A DNA stretch of 64,000 bases from Arenibacter latericius DSM 15913 (GCF_000424985.1 NZ_AUKX01000012.1:48443-112442); one strand, 5' to 3'. Positions 1 through 9,036 are shown, counted from the first letter of the stretch. Notes: a model not told the origin generated them from the sequence alone. Translations and numbers: made by a program.

Positions 1-330
1 TTTCACCGTATTGGGAAACCGAACTACCTCTACGTCAAAAATTCCAAGCCCTAAGGTATTCCCTTCTTGGGAAGATTTACACATTAGTTGCATGCCAAGA
101 CAGATTCCTAAAACTGGTTGTTTTAGTGTAGGGATAAGTGTATCTAACTTACTGGCTCGTAATTTTTTCATAGCACTACTAGCTTCGCCTACCCCTGGGA
201 AGATAACCTTATCTGCCTCTATGATTTCCTTGGGATTGTGACTTAGCACTGCCTCATACCCTAATCGTTGGATAGCAAATTTAATGCTTTGAATATTTCC
301 TGCCCCGTAATCTATTATTACTATTTTCAT
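1..330 (-). CDS. hisH: Imidazole glycerol phosphate synthase glutaminase subunit HisH (partial, 3' end outside window)
   Basis: Reverse-strand reading from the ATG at 330 gives 110 codons that run off the left edge. The N-terminus reads MKIVIIDYGAGN, and the class I glutamine amidotransferase nucleophile motif GICLGMQ with its catalytic Cys lies near residue 80. HisH supplies ammonia from glutamine to HisF, which makes imidazole glycerol phosphate and AICAR. It starts 32 bp after hisB, as the last visible gene of the his operon; hisA, hisF and hisI would be expected further left. The catalytic His and Glu are beyond the window. Confidence 0.95.
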   Translation of the reverse strand, partial: MKIVIIDYGAGNIQSIKFAIQRLGYEAVLSHNPKEIIEADKVIFPGVGEASSAMKKLRASKLDTLIPTLKQPVLGICLGMQLMCKSSQEGNTLGLGIFDVEVVRFPNTVK

Positions 331-362
331 TTTTCGATTTTACCGATACTTATATTCTTTAT

Positions 363-1541
363 TTATAAAAGTCCCTTAGTACTAGGCAGTACCATTTTTT
401 CTACATCGCGTTTTAAGGCCATTTTAATGGCTTTTGCAAATGCTTTAAAAATAGCCTCTATTTTATGGTGTTCGTTTATTCCCTCAGCTTTAATATTTAA
501 ATTGGCTTTTGCCCCGTCAGTAAAGGATTTAAAAAAGTGATAAAACATTTCGGTTGGCATCTTTCCTACCATTTCCCTTTTAAAATCTGCATCCCAAACC
601 AACCAATTGCGTCCGCCAAAATCGATAGCCACTTGTGCTAGGCAATCGTCCATAGGTAAACAGAATCCATAGCGTTCCATTCCCAGCTTGTTTCCTAATG
701 CCTTATTAAAAACCTCTCCTAAAGCAATAGCGGTATCTTCTATAGTATGATGTTCATCTATTTCTAAATCCCCCTTCACCTTAATATCTAGATCCATCTG
801 ACCATGTCTCGCCAATTGATCTAACATATGATCAAAGAAGGGCAGTCCGGTGTCTATAGTACTCTTCCCAGTTCCATCTAGATTCAATTTTATATAGATA
901 TCAGTTTCATGGGTTTTTCTATAGGTTTCAGAAACCCTATTCTTTAATTTTAAGAATTCGTATATTTTTTCCCAGTCATTGCTTTCCAACGCTATATAAG
1001 AATCTAGGTCCTTACGTTTTACGGTAATCTCCCCAACTCCAAAATTAGTCTCATCATTAATGAAAATTCCTTGAGCCCCAAGATTTTTCGCTAATTCTAT
1101 ATCTGTTAACCGATCTCCTATTACAAAGGAATTGGATAGGTCGTACGCTTCTGAAAAGTACTCGGTTAATAATCCTGTTTTGGGTTTACGGGTTTCTGCA
1201 TTTTCATGAGGAAAGGTTCTGTCCATAAAAACCTTGTCGAAAATTACTCCCTCCCCCTCAAAGGTTTTCATTATAAAATTATGAATAGGCCAAAAGGCAT
1301 CTTCTGGATAAGAATCTGTACCTAGTCCGTCTTGATTGGTTACCATCACTAATTCATAATCCAATTCCTTTGCTATTTTGCTTAGAAAAGTAATCGCTTT
1401 GGGATAAAACTCCAACTTTTCAAAAGTATCGGTTTGCTCATCGGCAGGTTCTTTAATCATCGTACCATCACGATCTATAAATAGCACCTTTTTCCCCATT
1501 TTGCCAACCTGGTCAGCATTTTTATTTACTTCAATACTCAT
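363..1541 (-). CDS. hisB: Bifunctional histidinol-phosphatase / imidazoleglycerol-phosphate dehydratase
   Basis: This 392-residue fusion has an N-terminal HAD phosphatase (DRDGT nucleophile motif near residues 23-27, then VTNQDG and VIGDRLTD) and a C-terminal IGP dehydratase from about residue 205 with two metal-binding motifs, DEHHTIED and NEHHKIEA. It catalyses steps 6 and 8 of histidine synthesis. The start at 1541 lies 2 bp after the hisC stop, which suggests translational coupling. A second Met at residue 15, just before [10 protein letters not shown], is an alternative start that would remove an unusual 14-residue extension. Confidence 0.96.
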   Translation of the reverse strand: MSIEVNKNADQVGKMGKKVLFIDRDGTMIKEPADEQTDTFEKLEFYPKAITFLSKIAKELDYELVMVTNQDGLGTDSYPEDAFWPIHNFIMKTFEGEGVIFDKVFMDRTFPHENAETRKPKTGLLTEYFSEAYDLSNSFVIGDRLTDIELAKNLGAQGIFINDETNFGVGEITVKRKDLDSYIALESNDWEKIYEFLKLKNRVSETYRKTHETDIYIKLNLDGTGKSTIDTGLPFFDHMLDQLARHGQMDLDIKVKGDLEIDEHHTIEDTAIALGEVFNKALGNKLGMERYGFCLPMDDCLAQVAIDFGGRNWLVWDADFKREMVGKMPTEMFYHFFKSFTDGAKANLNIKAEGINEHHKIEAIFKAFAKAIKMALKRDVEKMVLPSTKGLL

Positions 1542-1543
1542 AA

Positions 1544-2602
1544 TTAAGCGGTTGTTATTTGTTGTAAAACACGTATCAATTTTTTATTCTCTTCTTTGGT
1601 CCCAACGGTAAACCTTAGTGTATTCTCACAAAGTGGCTCCTTAGTCCTATTTCTTACTACAATGCCTTTTTTTAATAGCTGATTATATCTATTAGTGGCA
1701 TCATCTACCTTAACCAAAATGAAATTAGCATCCGATTCATAAACTTTTTCCACAAAACTTAAATCCGCTACTATTTTGGATAGGGCTTCTCTCTCTAAGA
1801 GAATCTCTTTAATCTCCTTCGTCACAGTTTCTTCGTCTAATATTCGCTCCAATGCCCTTTTCTGACTCAATTCGTTTACATTATAAGGAGCCTTAATTTT
1901 ATTGAGAACACTAATTATTTCTTTGGAAGCGTAGCAAATCCCTAATCTTACTCCTGCCATTCCAAATGCCTTAGACAAGGTTTGGGTGACCACCAGATTA
2001 GGATATTGATCCAATTTACTAATCCAACTTTCCTCTTTAGAAAAATCAATATAGGCCTCGTCTACTACCACCAAACCATTAAAATTCTCTAGAAGTTCTT
2101 TAACTAAGGTGTTGTTAAAACTATTAGCCGTGGGATTATTAGGGGAACATAAGAATAGTAGTTTAGATTGTTCATTGGCTATTTTTAGTATTTCCGGAAC
2201 ATTGGGTTCAAAATCTTGTGTTAATAAAACTTTCTTATTCTCCACATTATTAATACCCGCTAAAACATTGTACATTCCATAGGTAGGAGGCAATGTAATT
2301 ATATGATCCTCCTTAGGTTCGCAAAAAGCCCGGAATAAAAGGTCTAGAACTTCGTCACTACCATTCCCCAAAAGAATTTGGTCTGAAGAAACCCCTTTGT
2401 TAGTGGCTAAAGCTTCTTTTAAATTTCTTTGTTGAGGATCTGGATACCTATTTACCCCTGTCTCAAATGGGTTTTCATTCGCGTCCAAAAATACCATTTG
2501 AGATCCATCCGAAACATATTCGTCCCTAGCAGAAGAATATGGAAGTAGTGCGCTTACATTCTTACGGACTAAATTATTTATATCAAAAGTGTTGTGGTTC
2601 AT
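1544..2602 (-). CDS. hisC: Histidinol-phosphate aminotransferase
   Basis: A 352-residue fold-type I PLP aminotransferase. The PLP lysine lies in [14 protein letters not shown] near residue 210, with [11 protein letters not shown] and CSPNNPTAN upstream and a C-terminal LRFTVGT carrying the substrate-binding Arg. It converts imidazole-acetol phosphate to histidinol phosphate. It lies between hisD (50 bp gap) and hisB (2 bp gap) in the his operon. The length is normal and the position in the operon leaves little doubt about substrate. Confidence 0.96.
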   Translation of the reverse strand: MNHNTFDINNLVRKNVSALLPYSSARDEYVSDGSQMVFLDANENPFETGVNRYPDPQQRNLKEALATNKGVSSDQILLGNGSDEVLDLLFRAFCEPKEDHIITLPPTYGMYNVLAGINNVENKKVLLTQDFEPNVPEILKIANEQSKLLFLCSPNNPTANSFNNTLVKELLENFNGLVVVDEAYIDFSKEESWISKLDQYPNLVVTQTLSKAFGMAGVRLGICYASKEIISVLNKIKAPYNVNELSQKRALERILDEETVTKEIKEILLEREALSKIVADLSFVEKVYESDANFILVKVDDATNRYNQLLKKGIVVRNRTKEPLCENTLRFTVGTKEENKKLIRVLQQITTA

Positions 2603-2652
2603 TTCTTATTTTTAATACTATTAGGAAAACAATATTGCCGAAATCATATCTA

Positions 2653-3945
2653 CTATCTTTCCCCTACTAAACTCTTTAATCTTAAAGTGACTGCATTTTT
2701 ATGAGCAAACAAGCCTTCGGCCTCGGCCATTAATTCTATAGTTTCCCCTATCCCTTTAATACCTTCTTGAGATATTTTTTGAAAAGTTATGGCCTTTGTA
2801 AAGCTATCTAAATTTACTCCACTATATTGTTTTGCAAAACCATTGGTAGGTAAGGTGTGATTGGTGCCAGAGGCATAATCTCCAGCGCTTTCAGGGGTAT
2901 AGTTGCCTATAAAAACAGATCCTGCGTTATAAGTTCTATCCAGAAAAAACGATTCATCTTCCACGCAAAGTATATAGTGTTCTGGACCATATTCATTAAT
3001 CAAAGCAACTGCAGTTTCTTTATCCGCTACATAAATCAGTTTGCTATTAGCAATAGATTTCTCAGCGATTTCCTGACGCGGCAAGAGTTTAATTTGTTCT
3101 TCTACTTCCCTTTCCACCTCATTGATAAACTTTTTGGAAGTAGAAACCAAAATCACCTGACTATCAGCTCCATGTTCAGCCTGACTTAATAGATCTGAGG
3201 CTACAAAAGATGCGTTGGCAGAATCATCTGCCATTACCAACAGTTCACTAGGTCCTGCAGGCATATCGATTGCTATTCCATACTTGGTAGCAATTTGCTT
3301 GGCTACGGTAACAAATTGATTCCCTGGACCAAATATTTTATACACTTGGGGAATAGTTTCTGTCCCAAAGGTCATCCCTGCAATGGCTTGTACACCTCCT
3401 ACTTTAAAAATGTTGGTTACCCCACACAGATTCGCTGTATATAGAATTGCTGGGTGCAATTTTCCTTCCTTATTTGGCGGGGAACATAATACTATTTCCT
3501 TACAACCCGCTAAATTAGCAGGTACTGCTAACATAAGGATGGTAGAAAAGAGTGGTGCTGTTCCTCCCGGAATATATAAACCTACTTTTTGAATAGGCCT
3601 TTTCTCTTGCCAACAATGAACACCCTCAGAAGTCTCTACCGACACCTTAGCTGTACGTTGGGCGGAATGAAATTTTTCTATGTTCCTCTTGGCTTGTTGA
3701 ATGGCTAATTTCAATTCCTTTGGGACTTGATTTGCTGCTTCTTCTATTTCTTCTTGAGTAACCGAAGAATTCTTCATTAACACCCCATCAAACTTTTCTG
3801 TATAGGCGTTAATAGCATTATCACCGTTATTTTTTACCTCTAAAAAAATAGCATCTACCATTTCTTCAATATCAGCTACGGTTTGTGTTGGTCTTTTTAA
3901 TATGGAGGACCAATCCTTTTTAAGGGGATTATATATCTTGTTCAT
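2653..3945 (-). CDS. hisD: Histidinol dehydrogenase
   Basis: A 430-residue NAD- and zinc-dependent enzyme that oxidises histidinol to histidine in two steps. Family motifs visible are GLYIPGGTAPLFSTILM, PAGPSELLVMAD, the active-site segment LLSQAEHGADSQ, and the C-terminal NHTLPTNGFAKQYSG, which contributes the catalytic and zinc-binding histidines. The length matches bacterial HisD. It is the second structural gene of the operon, 56 bp downstream of hisG. Confidence 0.97.
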   Translation of the reverse strand: MNKIYNPLKKDWSSILKRPTQTVADIEEMVDAIFLEVKNNGDNAINAYTEKFDGVLMKNSSVTQEEIEEAANQVPKELKLAIQQAKRNIEKFHSAQRTAKVSVETSEGVHCWQEKRPIQKVGLYIPGGTAPLFSTILMLAVPANLAGCKEIVLCSPPNKEGKLHPAILYTANLCGVTNIFKVGGVQAIAGMTFGTETIPQVYKIFGPGNQFVTVAKQIATKYGIAIDMPAGPSELLVMADDSANASFVASDLLSQAEHGADSQVILVSTSKKFINEVEREVEEQIKLLPRQEIAEKSIANSKLIYVADKETAVALINEYGPEHYILCVEDESFFLDRTYNAGSVFIGNYTPESAGDYASGTNHTLPTNGFAKQYSGVNLDSFTKAITFQKISQEGIKGIGETIELMAEAEGLFAHKNAVTLRLKSLVGER

Positions 3946-4001
3946 CCGATGTATATTCTGTATTTCCAGCTTATTAAAAGGGAAAGGTTGATTAACAAAT
4001 A

Positions 4002-4859
4002 TTAAAGTACCATTTTCTCTATAGGACTTACAAGAATACCTTCAGCACCAGCTTCTTTTAACTCCTGGATAACATCCCAGAATTTGTCCTTATTAATTAC
4101 CGTATGTACAGAAATCCAACCTTCCTTAGCCAATGGCAGCACAGTAGGGCTTCTCATTCCTGGTAAAAGAGCTATGATCTCCTTTAGCTTATCGTTTGGC
4201 GCGTTTAACAATACATACTTACTTTTTCTTGCAAGTAATACCGATTTAATTCTGAAGTGTAGTTTTTCTAGAATTTGAGTGCTTTCTGCAGATATTTTTG
4301 GAGAAACGGCCAAAACCGCCTCACTCCTTAGCATCACCTCTACTTCTTTTAAATTATTTTTGAATAAGGTACTTCCGCTAGAAACTATATCACAAATAGC
4401 ATCGGCCAACCCAATATTTGGAGCTATTTCTACCGATCCTGTAATTATATGAAGGTCTGCTTTTACTCCTTTGCTTTCCAAATAATTATTTACCGTATTG
4501 GGATAGGAAGTGGCAATTTTCTTTCCCTGGAAATCCATTACAGAATTATATGTTTCAGCTTTAGGTATCGCTAGGGATACCTTACATTTAGAAAACCCTA
4601 ACCTTTCTACAATAGATATATCGTCCCCTTTTTCAATAAGGACGTTTTCACCAATAATAGCAATATCTACAACTCCATCCCTTAAGTATTGAGGAATATC
4701 CCCATTCCTGAGATAAAAGACCTCTAGTGGGAAATTCCTAGAACTTGCCTTTAACTGATCTTTTCCATTGTCAATTGATATTCCACAATCCTTTAATATC
4801 TGAAGTGAATCTTCATTTAAACGACCGCTTTTTTGAATTGCAATTTTAATTTTATTCAT
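4002..4859 (-). CDS. hisG: ATP phosphoribosyltransferase, long form
   Basis: A 285-residue long-form HisG that commits ATP and PRPP to histidine synthesis. The catalytic region is followed by a C-terminal domain of about 75 residues ending in IQELKEAGAEGILVSPIEKM, the usual ACT-like regulatory domain that binds histidine; long-form enzymes work without HisZ. The PRPP-binding segment is around ICDIVSSGSTLFKNN. It is the first structural gene of the operon and lies directly downstream of the attenuator at 4911-5024, so it should be controlled both by feedback and by attenuation. Confidence 0.96.
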   Translation of the reverse strand: MNKIKIAIQKSGRLNEDSLQILKDCGISIDNGKDQLKASSRNFPLEVFYLRNGDIPQYLRDGVVDIAIIGENVLIEKGDDISIVERLGFSKCKVSLAIPKAETYNSVMDFQGKKIATSYPNTVNNYLESKGVKADLHIITGSVEIAPNIGLADAICDIVSSGSTLFKNNLKEVEVMLRSEAVLAVSPKISAESTQILEKLHFRIKSVLLARKSKYVLLNAPNDKLKEIIALLPGMRSPTVLPLAKEGWISVHTVINKDKFWDVIQELKEAGAEGILVSPIEKMVL

Positions 4860-4910
4860 TCTTGTTTTTTTAATTGTCAGAGCAGATCAACAGGGATATT
4901 TTAAATACAA

Positions 4911-4936
4911 AACCCGTTTGATCGCTCAAACGGGTT
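4911..4936 (-). terminator. Attenuator terminator of the his operon
   Basis: Perfect 10-bp inverted repeat AACCCGTTTG / CAAACGGGTT with a 6-nt loop. Read on the minus strand it is followed by TTGTATTT, a modest U-rich tract, 51 bp before the hisG ATG. Its 5' arm and loop (4922-4932) can instead pair with the end of the leader-peptide coding region (4974-4984). Confidence 0.9.
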
Positions 4937-4967
4937 AGAATATAGTTATAGGTACAACAGCACATTC

Positions 4968-5024
4968 CTATCTCGTCTGAACGAAGGTTAAGAAATGATG
5001 ATGATGATTCCTGTTGTTTTTCAT
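4968..5024 (-). CDS. His operon leader peptide (18 aa, four consecutive His)
   Basis: The reading frame from ATG 5024-5022 to TAG 4970-4968 gives MKNNRNHHHHFLTFVQTR. The four tandem CAT codons at 4995-5006 are the sensing element expected of a his leader. The start lies only 7 nt downstream of a TACATTTG promoter element, so the transcript may be leaderless or nearly so. The product is probably nonfunctional as a protein; translation itself is the signal. It is too short for routine gene callers. Confidence 0.88.
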   Translation of the reverse strand: MKNNRNHHHHFLTFVQTR

Positions 5025-5031
5025 ACTATTA

Positions 5032-5039
5032 CAAATGTA
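5032..5039 (-). promoter_or_regulatory. Promoter -7 element of the his operon
   Basis: TACATTTG on the minus strand is an exact match to TAnnTTTG, 7 nt before the leader-peptide ATG. With flanking bases it forms the dyad TTACATTTGTAA. No convincing TTG -33 element is seen at 17-21 bp. Confidence 0.6.
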
Positions 5040-5120
5040 AAATATATTTTCAACCTTGTGAAATTTATACAACACAATTTAAATCGAAATTGTTATATAA
5101 AATTTATTTTAAAGGCGTGA

Positions 5121-5936
5121 TTATTGATTCCCAAGAATTATTGGTAATCCAGACTCTCCACTTCCAATTACTATAACCTTAGCATTAGGAGATTCAGATA
5201 ACTTTATTGTAGCATCTATTCCCTTGTCTTGAAGAATTCTATCATTAAGAGAAGCGCTTAGAATTAAGTTTGCATCAGCTTTACCCTGAGCTTCAATTCG
5301 AACTTTTTCAGCTTCTTTCTGTGCAGTTACCAATCTAAACTCATATTCCAAAGATTCTTGCTCTTGTTTCAATTTTCTTTCTATAGCTTCTTTAATGGTT
5401 GCTGGTAAAGTAACGTCTCTTACCAAGATATCATTTAGCTGAATATATTGATTTTGTACAATCTTTTTTGATTCCTCAAAAATCTCATGCTGAATTGCAT
5501 CTCTTTTGCTAGAATACAATTGTTCTGGAGTATACCGACCAACAACAGATCTAGCGGCTGAACGAATAGCAGGCAATAGAACCCTATGAACGTAATCTTC
5601 CCCTTTTTCTTGATGCAATCTTCCTAATTCCTGACGAACAGGCTCAAACCAGATAGATGCATCCAATTTAATATCCAATCCATTGGAAGACAAAACATTC
5701 ATTTTTTCAAAAACTTCTTGTTGCCTTACCTCGTAGATTGTTACATTATTCCAAGGAGCTACAAGGTTAAATCCTTCTCCTAAGGGCGGCTCATCGGTAA
5801 CTACACCCCCTCCAAACGTTCGGTACAAAACACCTGCCTGACCAGAATCTATGGTGACGGCAGATTTAGAAATTAATATTACTACAACAATAAAAGCAAA
5901 AACAATTGGCAACGCAATTTTAGGTAATTTATCCAT
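5121..5936 (-). CDS. Prohibitin-family (SPFH/Band 7) membrane protein
   Basis: A 271-residue protein with one N-terminal membrane anchor (about residues 8-25), then an SPFH domain starting VTIDSGQAGVLYRTFGG, and a charged helical stretch (about residues 175-220, rich in E, K, Q and A) of the kind that oligomerises in prohibitins. The motif LPATIKEAIERKLKQEQES matches prohibitin-type SPFH proteins. Such proteins form ring or cage scaffolds in the membrane and often associate with proteases such as FtsH. It lies 12 bp downstream of the VWA membrane protein and is probably cotranscribed with it. Confidence 0.85.
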   Translation of the reverse strand: MDKLPKIALPIVFAFIVVVILISKSAVTIDSGQAGVLYRTFGGGVVTDEPPLGEGFNLVAPWNNVTIYEVRQQEVFEKMNVLSSNGLDIKLDASIWFEPVRQELGRLHQEKGEDYVHRVLLPAIRSAARSVVGRYTPEQLYSSKRDAIQHEIFEESKKIVQNQYIQLNDILVRDVTLPATIKEAIERKLKQEQESLEYEFRLVTAQKEAEKVRIEAQGKADANLILSASLNDRILQDKGIDATIKLSESPNAKVIVIGSGESGLPIILGNQ

Positions 5937-5948
5937 TCAATTTATATA

Positions 5949-7982
5949 TTAAGTTAATCCATTATATTTTCTAATAAACCATTCTAGCGCTAAGGCCAAA
6001 ATAATTATGCCTAGGACGATTTTGAAATCAATCAAAGGTACAACATTTAGTTTGCTTTTTTGAGTAGGCACATATCTTTGGGCCGTGCTCAATGTATTAA
6101 TCAAACTGTCTATTTCTTCTGGAAAAAACAGTTCCCCCTCAGTATTATCAGCAAGTCTATTAAGCTTTTTATAATTACTGGAAGTAAATTGCTTCTCCAC
6201 ATCAAAATCTAAAATTGTAAAGCTACCACTCTTGCTTAAATTCTCCTTTTCTACCGTAGCGGAAAAATTATAAGTTCCTGGTTCTAGATTTCTTAGATCC
6301 GCTTCAAAATAATTACCCTTTAACAACATGGGAAGCTCTTGGATGCTATTTAAGGAAGTGTCCTTTATTTTTAGTTTGATAGTTGCATTGGGGTCCAACC
6401 TAAATGCTTCGTCAAAATAGGTGGCCTGTATAATAGCATTGTTGCTGTTATTATAAATTGAATTAACATCAACACTAAACCTGTTTTTCCCAGTATTAGT
6501 GTTAAGATAAAGAAATAATTTCCCCCAAAAAGCATCAAAATCCTTAAAAGACCCTTCCTCTTTATAGGCATGCATCCGCCATTTCCATATATTTTCTCCT
6601 AATAGTAAAGCCGATTTTACATCGTCTTCTTCCATCACCGTTAAAAGCGGACTTCCCATTGCTATTCCTTTACTACTCATATCCAATAAGCTTTCGTGGG
6701 GAGATAAAATAATTATTGGTCCCAAATCGGTTTCTAAGGGAGGAAAACCATTAAAAGAATAATCCGATATATCAAATTTTGAAAATCCTGGGTTATCATC
6801 AGCAAATACTTCCTGATTTGGATATCCACTTTCTAAATCTATACCATTATGAGTTTTTTCTAAAAACTCCCAATCGGTATGCGTGCCACCAATAGTAAAG
6901 TAATTGGATTTTCGCGAAGCAATTTGTTTATATATGCCATCAAAAGAGGCATCAGGTTGATATAAAATGTACAGATCCACAGATGCTAGTTGAGCTACCT
7001 CTACATTAGGCCTATAAATGGAAGCAGAACGCTGTTCATTACTTTCCACTATTTTTTTTAAGGCCCCTATATCTGGATGAAGTATATTGGAAATTATAGC
7101 TACATTAGTTTTCTCATCCAACACCTCTAAGGCTAATTGCTTTTCATTATTAGCAATATTCTTTTCATTTGCTAGTGGAGATAATTGAACACGAATATTT
7201 TTTACACCTACACTATTCGCTATAATCTGGGTGTTGATTGTCTTTGCGTTATTAGTCGCAGAAAGAGAAACAATTTCTTTGTGCGCTAATTTATTATTTA
7301 TGAGCAGCTGTAATTCTGAGCTAACTGCCTTCTTACCTTCGTAGGATACAAATATTTCTAAAGGATATTTATTATTGAGAAAGGCATATTTATTACTATT
7401 TACACCTACTACTCTAATATCCTCATAAGTAGTAGTATCACCTAGTACAACTGGGTAAATGGGGAGATTTTGTTTTTTCCCATAATACTCATAATCCTCC
7501 CCTATGGTCTGATTACCATCTGTAAAAAGCACTACTACAGTATTTAACTTACCATATATTGTATTAATGCCATCTAAAGCTTTAAAAATATTTGTATTAC
7601 TCTCTTCTAAAGTAATACTATCTCCTTCATTTAAATTATTTCCAAAAGTATAGGTAGCAAGATTAAATCGGTCTAACAAAGAAGATTGAGACGCTTTTAG
7701 TTGGGAAACTATGGTTTTAAATTTATCTCCCTCTACCCCCTGTATAGAGGATGAGTTATCCATCAGTAAAACCAAATTGGTCTTTTCCGTTGATAGTATT
7801 CTGTGTTCGAATTTGGGATTTAGGAGAAGTAATAAAATTCCAAATACTGCAATAAACCGAAGAAGGGAAAGCCCATAATGTAACTTTCCCTTTCTTTTGG
7901 TCCTGTATTTGTATTGAAACAGTACAAGTACCAACGCAACTATTGCCGCAAGCAATATATATAGTACTGAATCTGTTTGCAT
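5949..7982 (-). CDS. Membrane-anchored VWA-domain protein (BatA-like architecture)
   Basis: A 677-residue protein with two N-terminal membrane segments (about residues 5-23 and 37-57), a von Willebrand A domain with the MIDAS motif DNSSS near residue 76 and FTDGNQT downstream, a long extracytoplasmic region, and a C-terminal membrane helix ending in ALALEWFIRKYNGLT. The layout resembles the 639-residue protein at 54906-56825 and Bacteroidetes membrane proteins related to BatA. The role is unknown; metal-dependent protein binding at the membrane surface is a reasonable inference from the intact MIDAS. It is upstream of the SPFH gene by 12 bp. Confidence 0.75.
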   Translation of the reverse strand: MQTDSVLYILLAAIVALVLVLFQYKYRTKRKGKLHYGLSLLRFIAVFGILLLLLNPKFEHRILSTEKTNLVLLMDNSSSIQGVEGDKFKTIVSQLKASQSSLLDRFNLATYTFGNNLNEGDSITLEESNTNIFKALDGINTIYGKLNTVVVLFTDGNQTIGEDYEYYGKKQNLPIYPVVLGDTTTYEDIRVVGVNSNKYAFLNNKYPLEIFVSYEGKKAVSSELQLLINNKLAHKEIVSLSATNNAKTINTQIIANSVGVKNIRVQLSPLANEKNIANNEKQLALEVLDEKTNVAIISNILHPDIGALKKIVESNEQRSASIYRPNVEVAQLASVDLYILYQPDASFDGIYKQIASRKSNYFTIGGTHTDWEFLEKTHNGIDLESGYPNQEVFADDNPGFSKFDISDYSFNGFPPLETDLGPIIILSPHESLLDMSSKGIAMGSPLLTVMEEDDVKSALLLGENIWKWRMHAYKEEGSFKDFDAFWGKLFLYLNTNTGKNRFSVDVNSIYNNSNNAIIQATYFDEAFRLDPNATIKLKIKDTSLNSIQELPMLLKGNYFEADLRNLEPGTYNFSATVEKENLSKSGSFTILDFDVEKQFTSSNYKKLNRLADNTEGELFFPEEIDSLINTLSTAQRYVPTQKSKLNVVPLIDFKIVLGIIILALALEWFIRKYNGLT

Positions 7983-8051
7983 TAAATTAAAATTTGCGCA
8001 TCACTTTAAATCAAAATCGATTTTAAATAAGATGACATTTTTATGAGTATT

Positions 8052-8099
8052 GATTTTGTTTAAAGGTGGTCAATAAATTCATTGTCCACAAACAAAATC
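8052..8099 (-). terminator. Long hairpin at the 3' end of fabG
   Basis: Outer arms GATTTTGTTT (8052-8061) and AAACAAAATC (8090-8099) enclose a second stem GTGGTCAAT / ATTGTCCAC with one T-T mismatch and a 6-nt loop. The hairpin ends at the last base of the fabG stop codon. No U-run follows on the minus strand, so it may be an mRNA-stabilising structure rather than an intrinsic terminator. Confidence 0.45.
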
Positions 8100-8848
8100 T
8101 AGGTTAGCATCCCTCCATCCACATTTAACACCTGACCAGTAATATAGGCCGAAAGGTCTGACGCTAAGAATAAACAGGCATTAGCAACATCTTCTGGCGA
8201 TCCTCCACGTTTTAATGGAATACCATCTCTCCATCCTTGTACTACCTTCTCATCTAATTTATCCGTCATTTCAGTTTCTATAAACCCAGGAGCAATTGCA
8301 TTACAACGGATGTTTCTAGAACCCAATTCTAAAGCAATAGATTTAGTAAAACCTATCATTCCCGCCTTAGAAGCTGCATAGTTTGCTTGTCCAGCATTAC
8401 CTTTCACCCCTACTACACTACTCATATTAATTATAGAGCCCTTTCTTTGTTTTAACATGGTACGCTGTACAGCCTTGGTCATGTTAAAAACAGATTTTAG
8501 ATTGATTTCTATTACTGAATCAAAATCACTCTCTCCCATTCTCATGAGGAGATTATCCTTGGTGATCCCTGCATTATTTATTAGAATATCGATTACGCCA
8601 CCAAAATCTTCTAGAACTTGGGCCACCAATTTTTCTGAATCCTCAAAGCTTGCCGCGTTACTCTTATACGCTTTGGCTTTTACTCCTAATGCGGTTAATT
8701 CTTTTTCTAAGGCAAGTGCTGGAGCCTCACTGGAGCTGTAGGTAAAGGCAACATTTGCACCATGCTGTGCAAAAACCTGTGCTATACCCATGCCTATTCC
8801 TCTACTGGCACCCGTAATAATTGCGTTTTTTCCTTCTAGTAGCTTCAT
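8099..8848 (-). CDS. fabG: 3-oxoacyl-[acyl-carrier-protein] reductase
   Basis: A short-chain dehydrogenase of 249 residues: the NADP-binding GASRGIGMGIA near the N-terminus, NNAG, the catalytic Ser in MSSVVG, and YAASKAG with catalytic Tyr and Lys. It reduces 3-oxoacyl-ACP in fatty acid elongation. An in-frame upstream ATG at 8926 would add 26 residues, but a TATATTTG promoter element at 8873-8880 lies between the two starts, so the start at 8848 (MKLLEGKNAIITGAS) is preferred. The FabG assignment among SDRs rests on the close match to the family's sequence. Confidence 0.92.
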   Translation of the reverse strand: MKLLEGKNAIITGASRGIGMGIAQVFAQHGANVAFTYSSSEAPALALEKELTALGVKAKAYKSNAASFEDSEKLVAQVLEDFGGVIDILINNAGITKDNLLMRMGESDFDSVIEINLKSVFNMTKAVQRTMLKQRKGSIINMSSVVGVKGNAGQANYAASKAGMIGFTKSIALELGSRNIRCNAIAPGFIETEMTDKLDEKVVQGWRDGIPLKRGGSPEDVANACLFLASDLSAYITGQVLNVDGGMLT

Positions 8849-8872
8849 CTTTATAATTTCTTTGTTGTTGAT

Positions 8873-8880
8873 CAAATATA
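8873..8880 (-). promoter_or_regulatory. Promoter -7 element of fabG
   Basis: TATATTTG on the minus strand, an exact TAnnTTTG match 24 nt upstream of the ATG at 8848. It places the transcript start downstream of the alternative ATG at 8926. No -33 TTG is evident. Confidence 0.55.
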
Positions 8881-8958
8881 AGTTTTGTTTTTCCCGAATT
8901 AAAATTTTTATCCATAATGCGTTCAAGTTTTTATAAATTCAATAGCTATGGAAAAAGA

Positions 8959-9018
8959 AAATTCCGTTTATCCTGCTGCTTCCGATTAAATCGGAAAAAT
9001 ACAGAACAAACGGAATTT
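8959..9018 (-). terminator. Terminator of sucD
   Basis: Arms AAATTCCGTTT (8959-8969) and AAACGGAATTT (9008-9018) enclose a second small hairpin TCCGATT / AATCGGA (8981-8995). On the minus strand it is followed by TCTTTTTC. It lies 18 bp beyond the sucD stop. Confidence 0.65.
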
Positions 9019-9036
9019 AATATAATTAAGAAATAA

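Larger units (their letters stand above)
4911..5024 (-). promoter_or_regulatory. Histidine-operon transcription attenuator (leader peptide, antiterminator, terminator)
   Basis: Three elements lie in order on the minus strand: a leader peptide with four consecutive His codons (4995-5006), an antiterminator segment TCGTTCAGACG at 4984-4974, and the terminator at 4936-4911. The antiterminator can form 11 consecutive pairs (two of them G-U) with CGTTTGAGCGA at 4932-4922, which removes the terminator's 5' arm. Inference: a ribosome stalled at the His codons leaves the antiterminator free and transcription continues. A ribosome that reaches the stop at 4968 covers it and the terminator forms. Confidence 0.88.

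Noticed and set aside
4991..5010. ATGATGATG run read on the plus strand as a microsatellite
   Set aside because: On the minus strand it is the CAT codon run of the his leader peptide, which explains it fully.
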